DNA from: Borreliella valaisiana VS116
GTDB lineage: Bacteria > Spirochaetota > Spirochaetia > Borreliales > Borreliaceae
Direction: 5' to 3'
DNA length: 64,000 bases
Assembly (NCBI RefSeq): GCF_000170955.2
Contig: NZ_ABCY02000001.1
Span: 186,001-250,000, forward strand
Positions 1 to 9,378 of this stretch are shown here, one piece after another. How positions within the stretch are numbered: the stretch's first letter is position 1; each line of letters opens with the position of its first letter. Made by a program: the position numbers and the translations under genes. The notes beneath the pieces were generated by a model that was not told the DNA's origin, searched no databases, and saw only the letters and a program-made list of their open reading frames with translations.

Positions 1-1058
1 AAAGCACCCTACGGTATACAGAAGGATACTTACAATCTCTTACAAATATTTTAACACGAGCCAAAGAAATTGCCATTCAAGGAGCAAGCGGAACTTACGA
101 AGCAGACGACAAAAAAATGATATCAAAAGAAGTAAATGCTTTACTTGAAGATGCTGTTGCAATAGCAAACGCTAAAGGGCCTGATGGATACAGTATATTT
201 TCGGGAACCAAAATTGATAGCGAAGCATTTAAAGTAACGAGAGAAAACAAAATAAGTAAAATAAGCAAAGATGGTGAAGGTCCTCAAATAATCAAAGTAG
301 AATACAGCGGCAACCAAGCTGAAAAAAAAACAGAAGTATACAATGAAGTGCATATTTCAAATAATTATCCTGGAAATGAAATTTTTTTCTCGCAAAACCA
401 AAATATTATCTCATCAATAAACACTAATGGATTTACCGTAAAAGAAAATACAAAAATTTATATTGACAATATTGAAATAGGGCTAACAACAGGAGATACT
501 GCTCTTGACATTGTTGCAAAAATAAATGAATCTTCAGCGCCTGTTGAAGCAAGCATTGATCCCATTTTAAACTCATTGTCTATTAAAACTACAACGCCAC
601 ACCAAATTTGGATAACAGAAGAAAAAGAATCAAATGTTTTACAAACACTTGGAATACTTACTAAAAACAATGATACCAAACTACCTCCTTACAACCTTTC
701 TAGCAGTACAGAAGTTAGAAGCAGATCTATTTTCGATGCACTTATTGAGCTTAGAGATACACTTTACAATAATAAAGAAGAGCTTGTTGGAAGTAGAAGC
801 TTGGCAGAAATTGATGAGAGCTTAAAAAGATTACTTATATCAGTTGCAGATCTTGGAGCAAAAGAAAATAGACTTGATAGAAGCTATGAAAGAATAAGCA
901 AAGAGGCTGCAGACATGAAAGAAGATATGGTTCAATACACCGATCTTGACGTAACAAAAGCAATAACCAATTTAAATATGGCAAGCTTAGCTTATCAAGT
1001 ATCTTTAGGAATCTCTGCTAAAATAATGCAAACAACTTTATTAGATTTTATTAAATAA
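1..1058 (+). CDS. flgL: Flagellar hook-filament junction protein FlgL (5' end outside window)
   Basis: FlgL (HAP3) joins the hook to the flagellin filament; in spirochaetes it acts in the periplasm. The reading frame is open from base 3, so the gene begins upstream and about 351 codons are present. The first visible residues ([20 protein letters not shown]) are a flagellin/FlgL N-terminal coiled coil. The last 60 residues, with LGAKENRLD and [17 protein letters not shown], are the matching C-terminal helix, so the 3' end is complete. fliW starts one base after the stop, so the two are co-transcribed. The first ATG inside the window (117) is internal, not the start. Confidence 0.95.
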   Translation, partial: STLRYTEGYLQSLTNILTRAKEIAIQGASGTYEADDKKMISKEVNALLEDAVAIANAKGPDGYSIFSGTKIDSEAFKVTRENKISKISKDGEGPQIIKVEYSGNQAEKKTEVYNEVHISNNYPGNEIFFSQNQNIISSINTNGFTVKENTKIYIDNIEIGLTTGDTALDIVAKINESSAPVEASIDPILNSLSIKTTTPHQIWITEEKESNVLQTLGILTKNNDTKLPPYNLSSSTEVRSRSIFDALIELRDTLYNNKEELVGSRSLAEIDESLKRLLISVADLGAKENRLDRSYERISKEAADMKEDMVQYTDLDVTKAITNLNMASLAYQVSLGISAKIMQTTLLDFIK

Positions 1059-1059
1059 A

Positions 1060-1452
1060 ATGATACATGAAAAAAGCATAGGATTTGATTTCCCCGAAGG
1101 GATACTTGGCTTTGAAAACATTAAAAAATTTATAATAAAAGACTCTAAATATAAACCTTTTTCTATTATGCAATCCATCAATAAAGACGTAAGTTTTTTA
1201 GTGACATCTCCTTTTAATTTTTTAAGCGAATACTTACCAAATATTCAGGAAAAAGATTGGCTGGACATTAAGGCAAAATCAGAAAACGAAAAAGTTATAC
1301 TATGTATAATCAATATGCATGTTAATGATTATAAAGATATTACAGCCAATCTGAAAGCGCCAATCATAATAAACAAAAAAAAATTAATTGGAAAACAAGC
1401 TATATGCACAAATGAAAAATATTCACTACATCATAAAGTTTTCAAGGAATAA
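1060..1452 (+). CDS. fliW: Flagellar assembly factor FliW
   Basis: FliW binds flagellin and antagonises CsrA, so that flagellin synthesis follows filament assembly. The 130-residue product has the family length and signature: the beta-rich start ending in [14 protein letters not shown], the F-x-x-MQSI segment, and AILxxH-type C-terminal strands ([24 protein letters not shown]). It lies between flgL (1-base gap) and csrA (2-base gap), the classical fliW-csrA pair. In B. burgdorferi, FliW, CsrA and FlaB are known to regulate each other (established knowledge). Confidence 0.95.
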   Translation: MIHEKSIGFDFPEGILGFENIKKFIIKDSKYKPFSIMQSINKDVSFLVTSPFNFLSEYLPNIQEKDWLDIKAKSENEKVILCIINMHVNDYKDITANLKAPIIINKKKLIGKQAICTNEKYSLHHKVFKE

Positions 1453-1454
1453 AA

Positions 1455-1700
1455 ATGCTAGTATTGTCAAGGAAAGTAAATGAAAGTATCAAAATAAACT
1501 CTAATATTGAAGTTTTAATATTAGAGATAAAAAAGGATACTGTTAAAATAGCAATTAAAGCTCCTGAAAACATTAAAATATTTAGATCTGAAATTTTTGA
1601 ATTTATTATAGAAGAAAATAAAAAATCAATACTAAAAGACAAACACAATATAGGTAAAATTAAAAGTCTATTCAATCATTATTTTAAGAATGAAAATTAA
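1455..1700 (+). CDS. csrA: Carbon storage regulator CsrA (RNA-binding)
   Basis: A small dimeric RNA-binding protein that represses translation by binding GGA-containing hairpins over ribosome sites. The 81-residue product starts [14 protein letters not shown], the near-invariant CsrA N-terminus, followed by the beta-strand core [18 protein letters not shown]. The C-terminal tail is basic and about 15-20 residues longer than in E. coli CsrA. An AAGGA ribosome site (1444-1448) lies six bases before the ATG. The last 17 bases overlap the convergent tsaB gene. The neighbouring flgL and fliW point to the flagellin regulatory circuit. Confidence 0.96.
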   Translation: MLVLSRKVNESIKINSNIEVLILEIKKDTVKIAIKAPENIKIFRSEIFEFIIEENKKSILKDKHNIGKIKSLFNHYFKNEN

Positions 1701-2337
1701 CCTCTGCATCACTCTGTCTTATATAAAGAGGTCCCGATAAAATATCATCACTTTTGTGATTTTTTAAGTATTTAGATATGCCGAGTTCTGTTAAAATTTT
1801 TCCAAACGAACTTAAATTTTCAATGATTTTAAATTTAGAATTGAATTCTTCGCAAACATTTTCAAGATTGTTTCCAATAAGCACTGAATTTGGATCAATC
1901 TGGCTTAGATATTCAAATAAATCTTCCTTAGAAAAACACAAAATTTTCCCTATTAATTCGCAATTTTTATAATGCCCAAGAAAATATTTACCAGCAGTAA
2001 AAGTTAACACAATTACACTGGAAATCTTTTTAACCGAATTTGCAAAAACATCCAATGTGGGAACATTAACAAAAGGTATAGAAAGACCTAAAGCAAGGCC
2101 TTTAACAAAACTTAAACTAATTCTAAGACCAGTAAAAGAACCCGGGCCACAAGAATTTATAATTAATTTAATTTGATTAAGATCGATATTATTTTTAATA
2201 ATAAAATCATTGAAAATTTTTGGAATACTAAAATTAAAATTTGATTTAAATTCAACTAATGAAAAATTCTCATTATTAATTCTACAATAAATTATTAATG
2301 CTTTATATGAATATTCAAATGCAAGTGTATTAATCAT
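1684..2337 (-). CDS. tsaB: tRNA t6A37 biosynthesis protein TsaB (YeaZ)
   Basis: TsaB is the ASKHA-fold partner of TsaD and TsaE in making N6-threonylcarbamoyladenosine at position 37 of ANN-decoding tRNAs. The 217-residue product has the family core: an N-terminal strand [14 protein letters not shown], then [31 protein letters not shown], the hallmark TsaB segment. It overlaps tsaE by 8 bases, a common pairing, and its 3' end overlaps csrA on the other strand by 17 bases. The N-terminal DT/S motif of active ASKHA enzymes is degenerate, as usual for TsaB. Confidence 0.93.
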   Translation of the reverse strand: MINTLAFEYSYKALIIYCRINNENFSLVEFKSNFNFSIPKIFNDFIIKNNIDLNQIKLIINSCGPGSFTGLRISLSFVKGLALGLSIPFVNVPTLDVFANSVKKISSVIVLTFTAGKYFLGHYKNCELIGKILCFSKEDLFEYLSQIDPNSVLIGNNLENVCEEFNSKFKIIENLSSFGKILTELGISKYLKNHKSDDILSGPLYIRQSDAEVNFHS

Positions 2338-2743
2338 TAAATTCTATAACTCTGCCCGAACCAACTATTTTAAAAGTTAAAGAAAATAATCTTTCTTTCG
2401 GAATAATATTCAAAGCAATTTGTGGCCATTCAATAGCAATAATTGAATCAAGATCCATAAGTATTTCCAATCCTCCAATAAGTTCAAACTCTTCCAAAGA
2501 GAACACCCGATATAAATCAATATGATAAAACTTAAAATCTATAAAATCATAAACATTAAAAATGTTATAAGTTGGACTTGTAAAATAAGAAATTCCAAGG
2601 TTAAGGGCAAGTCCTTTTAAAAAACTAGTTTTTCCAGACCCCATATCACCGCTTAAAGCAAATATTTTACCAATAGGCAAAGGATAAAAAAAAGATTTGG
2701 AAAAATTTATCATTTTTTTTTCTGATTTAAATTCCAAAATCAA
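2330..2743 (-). CDS. tsaE: tRNA t6A37 biosynthesis ATPase TsaE
   Basis: TsaE is the P-loop ATPase of the bacterial t6A complex. The 137-residue product has a Walker A motif GDMGSGKT (about residues 32-39), the SPTYNIFNVYDF strand, HIDLYR, and the IAIEWPQ Walker-B-like segment typical of the family. It sits in a tight minus-strand cluster: its start overlaps the upstream 86-residue gene by 4 bases and its end overlaps tsaB by 8 bases, indicating translational coupling. Confidence 0.94.
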   Translation of the reverse strand: MILEFKSEKKMINFSKSFFYPLPIGKIFALSGDMGSGKTSFLKGLALNLGISYFTSPTYNIFNVYDFIDFKFYHIDLYRVFSLEEFELIGGLEILMDLDSIIAIEWPQIALNIIPKERLFSLTFKIVGSGRVIEFND

Positions 2744-3000
2744 GGAAGCATTCCTTTAAACTCCAAATCAATTACACGCCTTTTAATTGCAACCATTAAC
2801 TTTAAAACAGGATAATTCAAAAGATCTACAAAATCAATAGTGACATGCTTTTCTCCTAAAGGTGTAGCCTCAATTACAAACTTTACTTTTTTGGTTTCTA
2901 AGATGTCATTATACTTATAAATAACATCAGCAAAATATACATTTCTATAATGAATAAAACTCTCTTGCTTTTCAATATTATTAAGAGAAATAAGCTGCAC
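2740..3000 (-). CDS. Small conserved-looking protein of unknown function
   Basis: An 86-residue product, soluble, with no signal peptide or membrane segment. I do not recognise the family. It is predicted to be mostly beta with a C-terminal helix (VLKLMVAIKRRVIDLEFKGMLP). The 4-base overlap with tsaE, which reads onward on the same strand, argues that it is a real translated gene, since the coupled start of tsaE depends on it. By position it would match BB0187 of B31 (from memory). Confidence 0.75.
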   Translation of the reverse strand: MQLISLNNIEKQESFIHYRNVYFADVIYKYNDILETKKVKFVIEATPLGEKHVTIDFVDLLNYPVLKLMVAIKRRVIDLEFKGMLP

Positions 3001-3182
3001 AATAACAATCCCTAAAATAAATCAAACTCCCAAAAAGCCAACATAAGAACATTTTTATTTAGCGCTATTTTTCAAGGCGGAATTTTTATTCTTAACCTTT
3101 GAATTGCATTGAGCTATCATCGACTAAAAATCTTCAAATTCCTAAATTTAATAAGATGTCGCAAAAAATAACTCCAATTCTT

Positions 3183-3212
3183 AAAATTAAACTTCCCAGG
3201 AGTTTTAATTTT
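3183..3212 (-). terminator. Possible weak terminator after rplT
   Basis: Directly after the rplT stop there is an imperfect inverted repeat: AAAATTAAAC and following bases pair with GGAGTTTTAATTTT around a 2-4 base turn, with two mismatches. The transcribed minus strand continues in a short T-rich stretch. The stem is almost all A-T, so termination would be weak. Confidence 0.3.
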
Positions 3213-3560
3213 TCATCTTTTTATTTCTAAAACAATTTTTTTAAAAGCTTCAGCATCTTCAATCGCTAAATTAGACAAAATTTTTCTGTTAATTTTTATA
3301 TTAGACTTCAATAAACCCTCAATAAATCTTGAATAACTAACTCCAGTATCACTTAAAGCAGCCGAAATTCTTGAAATCCACAAGCGCCTGAAATCTCTTT
3401 TTCTAGCTTTTCTGTCTCTTGTAGCATACATCATACCCTTTCTCAAGGTATCCTTGGCTTTTTTATAGTTACTCTTTTTTGTACCCCAAAACCCTTTTGT
3501 CTTTTTTAAAATTCGCTTACGCCTTGCAACATGCACTGTGCCGTTTTTAGCCCTAGCCAT
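3213..3560 (-). CDS. rplT: 50S ribosomal protein L20
   Basis: L20 is an early-assembly 23S rRNA-binding protein. The 115-residue product has the standard length and features: the basic start ARAKNGTVHVARRKRILKKTKGFWG, then KDTLRKGMMYATRDRKARKRDFRRLWISRI and the globular C-terminal domain YSRFIEGLLKSNIKINRKILSNLAI. It is the last gene of infC-rpmI-rplT (19 bases after rpmI). In other bacteria L20 represses this operon by binding its leader; no such structure was worked out here. Confidence 0.98.
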   Translation of the reverse strand: MARAKNGTVHVARRKRILKKTKGFWGTKKSNYKKAKDTLRKGMMYATRDRKARKRDFRRLWISRISAALSDTGVSYSRFIEGLLKSNIKINRKILSNLAIEDAEAFKKIVLEIKR

Positions 3561-3579
3561 ATCTATCTCCTAAATTATT

Positions 3580-3780
3580 TTAACCATAAGGTAATAAAGT
3601 TTTAATTCTTTTAACTTCAAAACAAGAAAGATTGCCTAATTTCCTTAAATTTCTCTTACGCTTAGAAGATTTTTTTGTCAAAATATGTCTTAAATTTTGT
3701 TTTTTATACTTAACCTTACCATTTACAGTAAAAGAATATCTTTTTTTTGCACTTTTACGTGTTTTCATCTTAACTGCCAT
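3580..3780 (-). CDS. rpmI: 50S ribosomal protein L35
   Basis: A 66-residue, highly basic protein with the L35 pattern: the start [23 protein letters not shown] followed by [19 protein letters not shown]. It lies in the conserved order infC, rpmI, rplT, with 26 bases to infC and 19 to rplT. It binds 23S rRNA in the large subunit. Confidence 0.97.
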   Translation of the reverse strand: MAVKMKTRKSAKKRYSFTVNGKVKYKKQNLRHILTKKSSKRKRNLRKLGNLSCFEVKRIKTLLPYG

Positions 3781-3806
3781 TTTATCCCCTTTAATTTAAC
3801 ATTTAT

Positions 3807-4367
3807 TTATTTTTTAAACTTAGGCGCTACAATCAAAAACATTGTCTTACCTTCCATTTTAGCTGCAGATTCCAAAACGTAATTTACATCCCCCACTTTT
3901 TCCAGAATGCTATTCAAAATACCATATCCTAAATATGTATGAGCAAGTTCACGACCTCTAAATCTTATTGTAACTTTAACCTTATTACCTTCTTTAAGAA
4001 AAGTTAAAATGTTTTTTGATTTAAAATCAAGGTCATGGGTATCTATCTTGGGCTGCATTCTGACTTCCTTAAGCTTAATTACTTTTTGATTCTTTTTCTG
4101 CTCTTTTTGACGCTTTTCTTGATGAAATTTATATTTCCCATAATCAATAATTTTGCAAACCGGAGGAGACACATTGGGAGAAACCTCAACTAAATCAAGT
4201 CCAGCTTCTTTTGCTTTTTTAATAGCATCTTCAATAGGTAAAACTTCTTGTGTTCCATTTTCAAAAATAACTCTTACCTCGCGAGCCTTAATTCTGTAAT
4301 TAATTTTCAATTCTTTGTCATTTGATCTAGACCTATCCCTATCTCTATTGGCATTTCTATTTATCAT
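3807..4367 (-). CDS. infC: Translation initiation factor IF-3
   Basis: IF-3 prevents premature subunit joining and checks start-codon pairing on the 30S subunit. The 186-residue product has both domains: N-terminal [43 protein letters not shown] and C-terminal [41 protein letters not shown]. It begins with ATG, preceded immediately by an in-frame TAG, so no earlier start exists. The best ribosome site (AGGAG, 4382-4386) lies 14 bases upstream, which is unusually far. A basic, low-complexity extension (about residues 3-18, [16 protein letters not shown]) precedes the core. Confidence 0.97.
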   Translation of the reverse strand: MINRNANRDRDRSRSNDKELKINYRIKAREVRVIFENGTQEVLPIEDAIKKAKEAGLDLVEVSPNVSPPVCKIIDYGKYKFHQEKRQKEQKKNQKVIKLKEVRMQPKIDTHDLDFKSKNILTFLKEGNKVKVTIRFRGRELAHTYLGYGILNSILEKVGDVNYVLESAAKMEGKTMFLIVAPKFKK

Positions 4368-4570
4368 CTAAAAAATATATACTCCTAAAGCAATGTATAT
4401 TAACATTAATACTTAATTTTAATATACATTCAATAAAAAGTAAATTCAAAGAATAATGTTTACAAAAGGTAATAAAATTAATAACATTAATAAAAATAAA
4501 TTCCAAATCACACAAGTTTTTAACCAATCAATTGATTTAAAAAAAGTTTAAAAGTAAAATTGTACTTACA

Positions 4571-5233
4571 ATGAATTTATTTTTATTAACGAGCCTACCA
4601 TTAATATTAAAAATATATATGAATACTCAGTTTAAACAAAGTAAAACAAAAAATATTCAAGCCCATGCTTTAGTAATATTTTTAGCAATAACAATTTTTT
4701 CTTTTCTTTATTTAACTCAAGAATTTATTCTATATAAATCGTTTGAATTAAATTACACATCAAGAATAACTCTAGGGATTTCAATATTTATCAAAGAACA
4801 TTTATACTACTATATATTCCCGCTATTAATATTTATATTTTTTTTTACTCTAAATGAAAATTCTTCATTTAGAAAAAATTTAACAATTCTTATATATTTT
4901 GCATTTGGATTAATATTTTCCAAAAACCTAGAAATAGTAATCCTAAATAGCAAAATTTTTGGAATCTATGAATACATTGAATTGCCAATACTTAATGCAA
5001 TAGAGTTAATATTTTCAGCCATAATCTTTGAAAAGACATTTAAAAAATGCCAAAAATACTCGGCAAAAGAATACAAAATCATTCTTTCTCCTATTTTATT
5101 TTTAGGATTATTTATTGCAACCTTGAAAACATTAATTCTAACCAATATGGGCATCTACGCGCTAACAATATTTGCATTGGTTTTAATATTTATAACAATT
5201 AATAATAAGTATGCTAAGAAACAAAATGCCTAA
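4571..5233 (+). CDS. Multi-pass membrane protein of unknown function
   Basis: A 220-residue protein with about six hydrophobic segments, for example around residues 33-54, 68-85, 90-105, 116-130, 160-185 and 190-210. No family recognised. The start has no clear ribosome site; a second in-frame ATG lies at 4619-4621. Its 3' end overlaps the following lipoprotein gene by 23 bases, so the two are probably co-expressed. The 203-base gap upstream, shared with the divergent infC operon, must hold its promoter. Confidence 0.75.
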   Translation: MNLFLLTSLPLILKIYMNTQFKQSKTKNIQAHALVIFLAITIFSFLYLTQEFILYKSFELNYTSRITLGISIFIKEHLYYYIFPLLIFIFFFTLNENSSFRKNLTILIYFAFGLIFSKNLEIVILNSKIFGIYEYIELPILNAIELIFSAIIFEKTFKKCQKYSAKEYKIILSPILFLGLFIATLKTLILTNMGIYALTIFALVLIFITINNKYAKKQNA

Positions 5234-5966
5234 TCCAAAAACCTTTGCTATACTAATGCTTTTAGTAACTTTAGCACAAGGATGCAAAGAATCTTCCATT
5301 ATTGAAAAACAATTTAATTACGCAATAATTTTCTCGGATTCAACCGAATATTTTTTTGAAATTCGAAAAACTCCATTCATAAAAAACGGAATACTATTTA
5401 TAAATGACAAAAATTTAGAAATTGCAAAAGACAAGCTTAAAACAACAAAAAAAATACTATTAACCCATAAATCAAATAATGAAATATTAAATAACGAAAT
5501 TCTAAAAGAGAAAATTTTTCATCTATCAAAAATAAAATTTTCCCTAAAAAAATCTATTGATTTCCTGCTTAACGAAAAATCAATAAACTTACAAAAAACA
5601 TTACTATTTCGGGACAAATCTTTGAATAATGAAGATCTTGAATACTTGGAAAAAAAAGGTAAAGAAAAAAATATTAATATTACTTTAATAAACGAAACAA
5701 ACATATCCTATATAAAAACATTCATTACTCCCCAAATAAAAACAATAATGTTATTCTCCTTAAGAGATAATAACATTATTTTAAAAAAGATATCAAATTC
5801 ACCTTTTTTCAAAAATATAAATTTTGTATTAATTGGTAATACAAGAAAAGACTCAAAAATTATTAAACTAAAATATATAATCACTCTTAAAGAATCTGAT
5901 TTAATCAAAATAGTAAAAAACGTTGAAAAAAATTTTCAATATGAATTTAGCGTTTATAAGCAATAA
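5211..5966 (+). CDS. Putative lipoprotein of unknown function
   Basis: A 251-residue product whose N-terminus is a lipoprotein signal: a hydrophobic stretch ending in LVTLAQGC, with Cys25 as the likely lipidated residue and a relaxed spirochaetal lipobox. Two starts are possible, ATG 5211 or ATG 5226 (MPNPKTF), the second giving a more standard signal length. The mature part is alternating strand and helix, rich in Lys, Asn and Ile. It resembles a periplasmic-binding fold only loosely, so no function is proposed. It overlaps the membrane-protein gene upstream by 23 bases. Confidence 0.8.
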   Translation: MLRNKMPNPKTFAILMLLVTLAQGCKESSIIEKQFNYAIIFSDSTEYFFEIRKTPFIKNGILFINDKNLEIAKDKLKTTKKILLTHKSNNEILNNEILKEKIFHLSKIKFSLKKSIDFLLNEKSINLQKTLLFRDKSLNNEDLEYLEKKGKEKNINITLINETNISYIKTFITPQIKTIMLFSLRDNNIILKKISNSPFFKNINFVLIGNTRKDSKIIKLKYIITLKESDLIKIVKNVEKNFQYEFSVYKQ

Positions 5967-6018
5967 AAATGATTAAATTCTCAATTAATAATAAAGTAAA
6001 CAATTTTAAATAAACAAT

Positions 6019-6828
6019 TCAATGCAATAATAAAAGATCTTTAAAACTATTGTATACAGCAATAGCAACATCACTAACAGAACAATTTTTAATCCTTGCA
6101 ATTTCGAGACATACATACCCTAAAAACAAAGGTGAATTTATTTTGCCTCTTAATGGCACTGGGGCTAAAAAAGGACTGTCCGTTTCTATTAAAAGATCAT
6201 TAGTATTTAATTTGCTAGCAACAATCCTTAAAGGTTCTGCATTTTTAAAAGTTATATTACCTGAAAAAGAAACTTTAAATCCCAAATCAATAAATTTTTT
6301 AGCACATTCATAAGTTCCTGAATAACAATGCAATATACCTCTATTAAAAAAATTTAAAGACTTTACAATATTATAGACGTCATCATAGGCATCTCTTATA
6401 TGTAAAATAACTGGCTTTTTATATCTGTCAGCCAAATACAATTGCTCTTCAAAAACTTTAATTTGAAACTTTTTGTTATCTGCCTTAAAATAATCAAGAC
6501 CCATCTCACCAACAGCAACAACATTTTCACTAATCAAAATTTTTTCAAGCTGCTTAATATCATCTTTAAAATTATCATCTAAATTTAAAGGGTGAATACC
6601 TGCTGTTAAAAACACATTGGAATAAGGACTTAAAAGATTTTTTCTATCATTAAAATCACTAGGGTGCAAACCAACATCAAGAAAATAAGAAAAGCCGTTT
6701 TTAAAACATTCATTAATAATATAATCGACATCCAAAGATTTTTTCTTTAATTCATAAAAATGGACATGCGTATCTATTAACTTATCAAAAAAAATAGATT
6801 TTTCAGTTTCAAGTAAGCAGTCCATCAT
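6019..6828 (-). CDS. TatD-family metal-dependent hydrolase (DNase)
   Basis: TatD-type TIM-barrel nucleases act on DNA ends and in DNA clean-up. The 269-residue product carries all family motifs in order: IDTHVHF (metal ligands), TAGIHPLNL, VAVGEMGLDYFK, VILHIRDA, GILHCYSGT and LLIETDSPFLAPVPLRGK. The full metal site appears intact. The start could be either of two adjacent Met codons. It overlaps the TPR gene upstream on the same strand by 4 bases (ATGA), indicating coupling. Substrate is not evident from sequence. Confidence 0.9.
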   Translation of the reverse strand: MMDCLLETEKSIFFDKLIDTHVHFYELKKKSLDVDYIINECFKNGFSYFLDVGLHPSDFNDRKNLLSPYSNVFLTAGIHPLNLDDNFKDDIKQLEKILISENVVAVGEMGLDYFKADNKKFQIKVFEEQLYLADRYKKPVILHIRDAYDDVYNIVKSLNFFNRGILHCYSGTYECAKKFIDLGFKVSFSGNITFKNAEPLRIVASKLNTNDLLIETDSPFLAPVPLRGKINSPLFLGYVCLEIARIKNCSVSDVAIAVYNSFKDLLLLH

Positions 6829-7964
6829 TCCATTTTTTTCCTAAGAGCCGTAAGATAGTCAATAACAACAATATTTTTCATACCAAGATGTAAAAAGCTT
6901 GATAAAATATCAACAGCATTTCCAATCTGACCCAATGCCTCATAACATTCAGCAGCGCTGACATATAATGCTGAATTTTTGGGATTGTTTTTAATTAAAC
7001 TTTTAATAGCTATTAGTGCTTCTTCATATCTACCTTGTTCTTTTTGAAGAAGAGCAAGTCCAAGTATAGCAAACATATCAAAATCAACATCAAGAGCCTT
7101 TTTATAATAAATTTGAGAATTTTCATAATCATTCAAATAGCGATAAGCATCTCCTATTCTTGTAAGAACCAAATTATTTTTTGGATCTTTTTCGATAATA
7201 TCAAACCAATACTTTAAAGCCTCTTTATACTCCTTATTTCCCCTATAACAATCAGCAAGTCCAAAAATAGCATAAAAATTGCTAGGTGAAATTTCTAAAG
7301 CTTTTTTAAAAAAATAAATTCCTCTGGTAAATTCTTTTAATTTGCGATAACAATTACCAATTGAAGTTAATACTCTAACATCAACTTTAGACTGATTTAA
7401 TTCATACATTTTAAGCCAATACTTTAAAGCCTCTTTATATTCTTTAAAATCGTAATATAAATGACCAATTCCTACAAGCGCATAGTCATTCTCAGGCATT
7501 AATTCCATTACCTTAAGATAAGTTTGCTTAGATTTTTGAAAATTTTTTAGCTTCCTGTAAGATGACGCAACTCTTGTTAAAACCGTTATATTCTCAGGAT
7601 CATATTTTAAATACTCTTCCCATATGTCTGTGGCTTTTTTATAATCATCCAAATTTCTGTAACAATCTCCAAGTCCAAAAAGAGCATAATTATTGTTTGG
7701 ATGTTTCACGAGACATTTTTGATAATAAACTATTGCTTTATCGTAATTATTTTTCTTCCTTTCAATGTCCCCAAGTCCAACAAGAGCATAATTATTCTCA
7801 TTATCCTTTTCAAGGATATCAGAAAACAAACTTTCTGCTTCAGAGAGCCTTTCTTCTTTGATCAACTGATACCCTCTTTTTGATTTTTCAGTGACATCAA
7901 GAAGTTGATCATCAGAAATGCTCGAGAGATCCTCTAAAGCATCCAAAATTTTTTCATTCAACAT
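6825..7964 (-). CDS. Tetratricopeptide-repeat (TPR) protein
   Basis: A 379-residue protein made almost entirely of about nine TPR units, visible from phrases such as YALVGLGDIERKKNNYDKAIVYYQKCL, YALFGLGDCYRNLDDYKKATDIWEEYL and VRVLTSIGNCYRKLKEFTRGIYFFKKAL. There is no signal peptide, so it is probably cytoplasmic. By position it corresponds to B31 BB0195 (from memory). An AAGGGG ribosome site precedes the ATG. TPR proteins act as scaffolds; the partner is unknown. Confidence 0.88.
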   Translation of the reverse strand: MLNEKILDALEDLSSISDDQLLDVTEKSKRGYQLIKEERLSEAESLFSDILEKDNENNYALVGLGDIERKKNNYDKAIVYYQKCLVKHPNNNYALFGLGDCYRNLDDYKKATDIWEEYLKYDPENITVLTRVASSYRKLKNFQKSKQTYLKVMELMPENDYALVGIGHLYYDFKEYKEALKYWLKMYELNQSKVDVRVLTSIGNCYRKLKEFTRGIYFFKKALEISPSNFYAIFGLADCYRGNKEYKEALKYWFDIIEKDPKNNLVLTRIGDAYRYLNDYENSQIYYKKALDVDFDMFAILGLALLQKEQGRYEEALIAIKSLIKNNPKNSALYVSAAECYEALGQIGNAVDILSSFLHLGMKNIVVIDYLTALRKKME

Positions 7965-8302
7965 AAATACCCCTTTTAAATCGGTTTATCAAAGATATAA
8001 CTTTAACTACCTTGAACACACCACAAATAATAATACGCAAAGCTCAATTTACATAAAAATACAACAAAAACCTAATCTAACTTTAATATCCAACTTAATA
8101 ACATTTATTATATAAAAAAACATGAAAAAATATAATTAATTTTTTATTCAAGATTATTCTATTTATTCCATAAAAGTAATTTTAAAAAACATATTGAACT
8201 AAGAGATAAAAACGGACATTTTAACACGAAACTTGATAAAAAGTCTAACAAAAAAATTTAAAATTAATATAAACTATTACTATCTTTTCAGGAGAAATCA
8301 TA
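7965..8302. other. Divergent intergenic region, TPR gene / prfA
   Basis: A 338-base gap between the divergent TPR gene and prfA. I see no credible coding sequence or RNA gene. It should hold both promoters. On the plus strand TTGATA (8233-8238) with TTTAAA 18 bases later is the best, weak, candidate. AGGAG (8290-8294) is the prfA ribosome site. Confidence 0.5.
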
Positions 8303-9376
8303 ATGTTTTTAGAAAAATTAAATTCAGCAACAAGTAAAATTAAGTCGTTAGAAGAAAAATTACAAGATATAAATTTAATTAAAAATCAAAAAGAATATTC
8401 GAAAATAATAAAAGAATATACACATTTAGAAAAAATAAATACTAAAAAAATTGAATATGAAAAAATACTAAGTCAAATTAATGATAACAAAACAATCTTG
8501 GAAAAAGAAGAACAACAAGAAATGAAAGAACTAATAAAACAAGAACTAATTGATCTAGACAAAAAAAAAGAAGATATTGAACATCAAATAAAAATACTAC
8601 TTTTACCTCAAGACGAAAATGATAGTAAAAATATAATAATTGAAATTAGAGCTGGAACAGGTGGAGAAGAAGCTGCTCTTTTTGCAAACAATCTTTATAG
8701 CATGTATATAAAATATTCAGAGAAAAAAAAATGGAAAACAGAAATCATAAACTTTAATGAAACAGAACTTGGAGGATTTAAAGAAATAATCTTTGAAATC
8801 AAAGGAAAAGATGTATTTAAAAAATTAAAATACGAAAGTGGTGTTCACAGAGTGCAAAGAATCCCTATAACAGAGTCTAACGGAAGACTTCAAACCTCGG
8901 CTGCTACTGTAGCAGTACTACCTAATATTGAAGAAACTGAGATTGAAATCAATGAAAAAGATTTAAGAATTGATGTTTACAGATCATCTGGAGCTGGCGG
9001 ACAACACGTCAATACAACAGATTCTGCAGTTAGAATAACACACTTGCCAACAAGAATTGTCGTGCAGTGTCAAAACGAAAGAAGTCAACATAAAAACAAA
9101 GATCAAGCAATGAAAATATTAAGAGCAAGACTTTATGAATTTGAAGATTCTAAAAAACAAGAGCAAAGATCAAGCAATAGAAAACAACAAGTCGGCTCAG
9201 GAGATAGATCTGAAAGAATTAGAACCTATAATTTCCCTCAAAATAGAATAACAGATCACAGAGCAAACATAACTCTTTATAAATTAGAAGAATTTATGCA
9301 AGGAGAACTTGATCCACTTCTTGATCCCTTGACAATAGAGCTTCAAGAACAAACATTAAAAAGCAACAACATATAG
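8303..9376 (+). CDS. prfA: Peptide chain release factor 1
   Basis: RF1 recognises UAA and UAG and triggers peptide release. The 357-residue product has the family length. It has the GGQ catalytic motif within [20 protein letters not shown] (about residues 232-234), the [11 protein letters not shown] segment, and an anticodon-like region [10 protein letters not shown], where RF1 normally carries PxT nearby. An AGGAG site sits 8 bases before ATG. prmC, whose product methylates the GGQ glutamine, follows after 2 bases. Confidence 0.97.
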   Translation: MFLEKLNSATSKIKSLEEKLQDINLIKNQKEYSKIIKEYTHLEKINTKKIEYEKILSQINDNKTILEKEEQQEMKELIKQELIDLDKKKEDIEHQIKILLLPQDENDSKNIIIEIRAGTGGEEAALFANNLYSMYIKYSEKKKWKTEIINFNETELGGFKEIIFEIKGKDVFKKLKYESGVHRVQRIPITESNGRLQTSAATVAVLPNIEETEIEINEKDLRIDVYRSSGAGGQHVNTTDSAVRITHLPTRIVVQCQNERSQHKNKDQAMKILRARLYEFEDSKKQEQRSSNRKQQVGSGDRSERIRTYNFPQNRITDHRANITLYKLEEFMQGELDPLLDPLTIELQEQTLKSNNI

Positions 9377-9378
9377 TA

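Noticed and set aside
7562..7883. Plus-strand ORFs inside the TPR gene
   Set aside because: They are antisense shadows of the repeated TPR codons and have no ribosome sites.
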